DNA from: Norana najaformis | Lineage: Eukaryota; Annelida; Clitellata; Crassiclitellata; Hormogastridae | DNA: 64,000 bases | Assembly: GCA_964023275.1 (NCBI GenBank) | Contig: OZ029916.1 | Span: 11,400,607 to 11,464,606 of the forward strand | Direction: 5' to 3' | In this document: one piece after another, positions 62,351 through 64,000 of the stretch | Layout of the letters: each line of letters begins with the position of its first letter | How positions within the stretch are numbered: the stretch's first letter is position 1 | Translations under genes and position numbers: made by a program | Notes under the pieces: model-generated | What the model saw: only the letters and a program-made list of their open reading frames with translations | The model's database searches: none | What the model was told of the DNA's origin: nothing

Positions 62351-63046
62351 AAGTATGGGATATTTGTAGAATCAGATCACATTTGCCTCAAACTGTCTTG
62401 ATCACACTAGCAAGACATTAGTTTCTTGTAGACTTGACTACCATAGATTTTTGCTTAGAAGTAAAAAAAAATTGGACAATTTTGAAAGTCTGAATTTGGG
62501 GTCACCTTACATGTGTGTCAAGGCAATATTGCAAGATACGTCCTCTGGAGATTGCACAACACATGCATGGAAGGACATTGGCACCCCCGTAAGAGATCAT
62601 GTGACATGTCCGTAGAATGTCGCACACCACATCCATGATGAAGAAGGTCATATATGATGTTACAAAGCAGATGATAATATAAAGAATTACTTTTTAGCAA
62701 ATTGGTATGAGAATATTTTCCTTAAAACACTGACAAAATATCAGGCAGAATAAAATAAGATTGTCCTACATGCTGACCATCCATCATCAAACTTCAGTTC
62801 TTATTTTATTGTTCTTTGTTGACTTGGTACAGTGCTTTCTATGTGAGACTAGATCTTTTAATTTTATAGCGCATTTGCTTACTTAAGACAGCCTATAATC
62901 GGACTGTACAGTAAATGCTGTATGAGAAAGCACCCTTCTTGTCAGAACTACTGACCATGAATGAACACATTTCAGTGTGACCCTTTGCTGTCTAGCAGAT
63001 GGGGCAAAACTTAAACCATTGGTTATGATTAAGCAAAAGGGTGTTT
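62351..63046. other. NAT10 intron 9, unassigned stretch
   Basis: Nothing recognised. Confidence 0.3.
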
Positions 63047-63113
63047 CCAAGAGATGTCGTTGTAAAAGCTCATCCCATTGGGATAAGCTTTTACAGTGAT
63101 ACCTCTTGGAAAC
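63047..63113. repeat. Short foldback
   Basis: 'gtttccaagag' at the left and 'ctcttggaaac' at the right, with 'gtaaaagct.atccca' pairing to 'tgggataagcttttac' inside. About 31-36-base arms with roughly five mismatches and almost no loop. Size fits a foldback or a pre-miRNA-like stem. Confidence 0.85.
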
Positions 63114-63414
63114 TCTGATTTTGACGGTTTCGATTTAAATCTGCTAGTTTGTAAGTAACAGGACACGTTTAAAATGTCAAATGGTTCTACTAGTTTAGTT
63201 TCTTTTTAAAATGCTATTGGCACTATAATATTTTGTCTCCTGTGAATGCCAGATTCCTTTTCTTGGCACCATAACTTCCACCCTGATTTTCAAAGTGGAA
63301 ACATGAAGTCTGCAATTACTTGTTTTATTGTAGTCTGTCAACCTTAACGTAGAAATTACACAAATTGGTAATTTTAAAGGTAATATCACATTTTAGATTT
63401 GAGTGAGCAAATAA

Positions 63415-63945
63415 GTACCGTTTATACTCGACTATAAGTCGAGAAATTTATGTCTATTTCAGGGCTGCGAAAAAGGCCTTCGACTTATACTCGAGAGACA
63501 AAATAGACGGAAGATCTTCGGAAAGAATATTCAACATTACGAAAATGGCCTTAAAAATTAAACGCTCATTTTATTTTAGTTGTCTTTGTTTTTATATCGT
63601 TTTTCAAGAAAAATCACATTTCAACAAATTACTGACTACATATAGATCAAAGCGAAATATTCTTCTCTTATAACAATGCTATTATATACCGGTATTTCTA
63701 CGATATATTTCATGCATCGAAAACGATGTCCTTTATTATCACTTGCTGAGACCTCTGCCAAAAGAAATCAAATATCATGGGTACGCGCAGTAATGTCGAG
63801 CAAGAGAAAGACCTCCAACATAGGTGTAGAGATGTGTGCAAAACGAGAGAGTCGGACTGTGAGCCTAGCTGATAAACCGTTTGAAAGGGGAAAATCGCTG
63901 CATGGGGAGTCTCATAAGAAGCGATTGCAGAGATCATATTTCTAA
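63415..63945 (+). mobile_element. Possible pogo/Tigger-like DNA transposon end and coding remnant
   Basis: 63419-63515 holds 'tatactcgactataagtcga' and the inverted 'tcgacttatactcgag', words I associate with ends of pogo-type elements in animals. An 89-codon plus frame (63676-63945) has a basic stretch MSSKRKTSNIGVEMCAKRES, vaguely like their basic N-termini. No catalytic motif lies inside the window. Uncertain. Confidence 0.35.
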
Positions 63946-64000
63946 GAGATTAAAGACAATTGATTCTGGCTGAAATGAAATAATTTACTCCATTCTGATA

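Overview
This is a eukaryotic, almost certainly metazoan, window. There are no operons or ribosome binding sites. Coding exons are short and sit between GT/AG splice sites, introns run from 0.3 to more than 13 kb, and most of the remaining DNA is transposon debris. The element mix (L2/CR1 and RTE LINEs, a THAP-type P-like transposon, piggyBac, Tigger/Jerky, Tc1/mariner and hAT) fits an invertebrate such as a marine deuterostome or lophotrochozoan. The species cannot be fixed from this sequence. Translations and alignments were made by eye.

Only one host gene is recognised. The plus strand carries the first nine coding exons (26602-58333, 334 codons, every junction in frame) of NAT10, the RNA cytidine acetyltransferase and helicase (yeast Kre33, bacterial TmcA). 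The window ends inside intron 9, so the acetyltransferase and C-terminal parts lie beyond 64000. Its introns are packed with LINEs and DNA transposons. In introns 1 to 5 almost all LINEs are antisense to the gene.

Region by region. 1-10.4 kb: an RTE remnant, an L2/CR1 tail, a CpG-rich block with degenerate ~250-bp tandem units, long unrecognised stretches, a GA microsatellite and an LTR-like repeat. 10.8-13.3 kb: a decayed L2/CR1 LINE in which a 128-bp piece of the reverse transcriptase gene has become a six-copy tandem array; it also holds an inverted RTE fragment. 15.8-21.85 kb: a nested cluster with an L2/CR1 fragment, a 2.85-kb P-like (THAP) transposon with inverted ends, a mariner-type miniature element inside it, and a nearly complete L2/CR1 LINE that abuts its right end. 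22.6-26 kb: further CR1/L2 and RTE remnants upstream of NAT10.

26.6-58.3 kb: NAT10. Intron 1 holds a well preserved RTE, three CR1/L2 pieces, an internally deleted piggyBac, a Tigger/Jerky remnant, an RTE fragment and a second LTR-like copy. Intron 2 has a 167-bp hAT miniature element with a perfect 8-bp target duplication. Introns 4 to 8 have RTE, hAT, CR1 and Tc1 remnants. 58.3-64 kb (intron 9): two L2 copies, a CR1 tail, a short foldback and the end of another DNA transposon.

No rRNA, convincing tRNA, CRISPR or prokaryotic feature was found. The most unusual structures are the LINE-born satellite, the nested P-like/mariner/LINE cluster, three strong hairpins, and CpG-specific decay of repeat copies inside the NAT10 gene compared with copies outside it.
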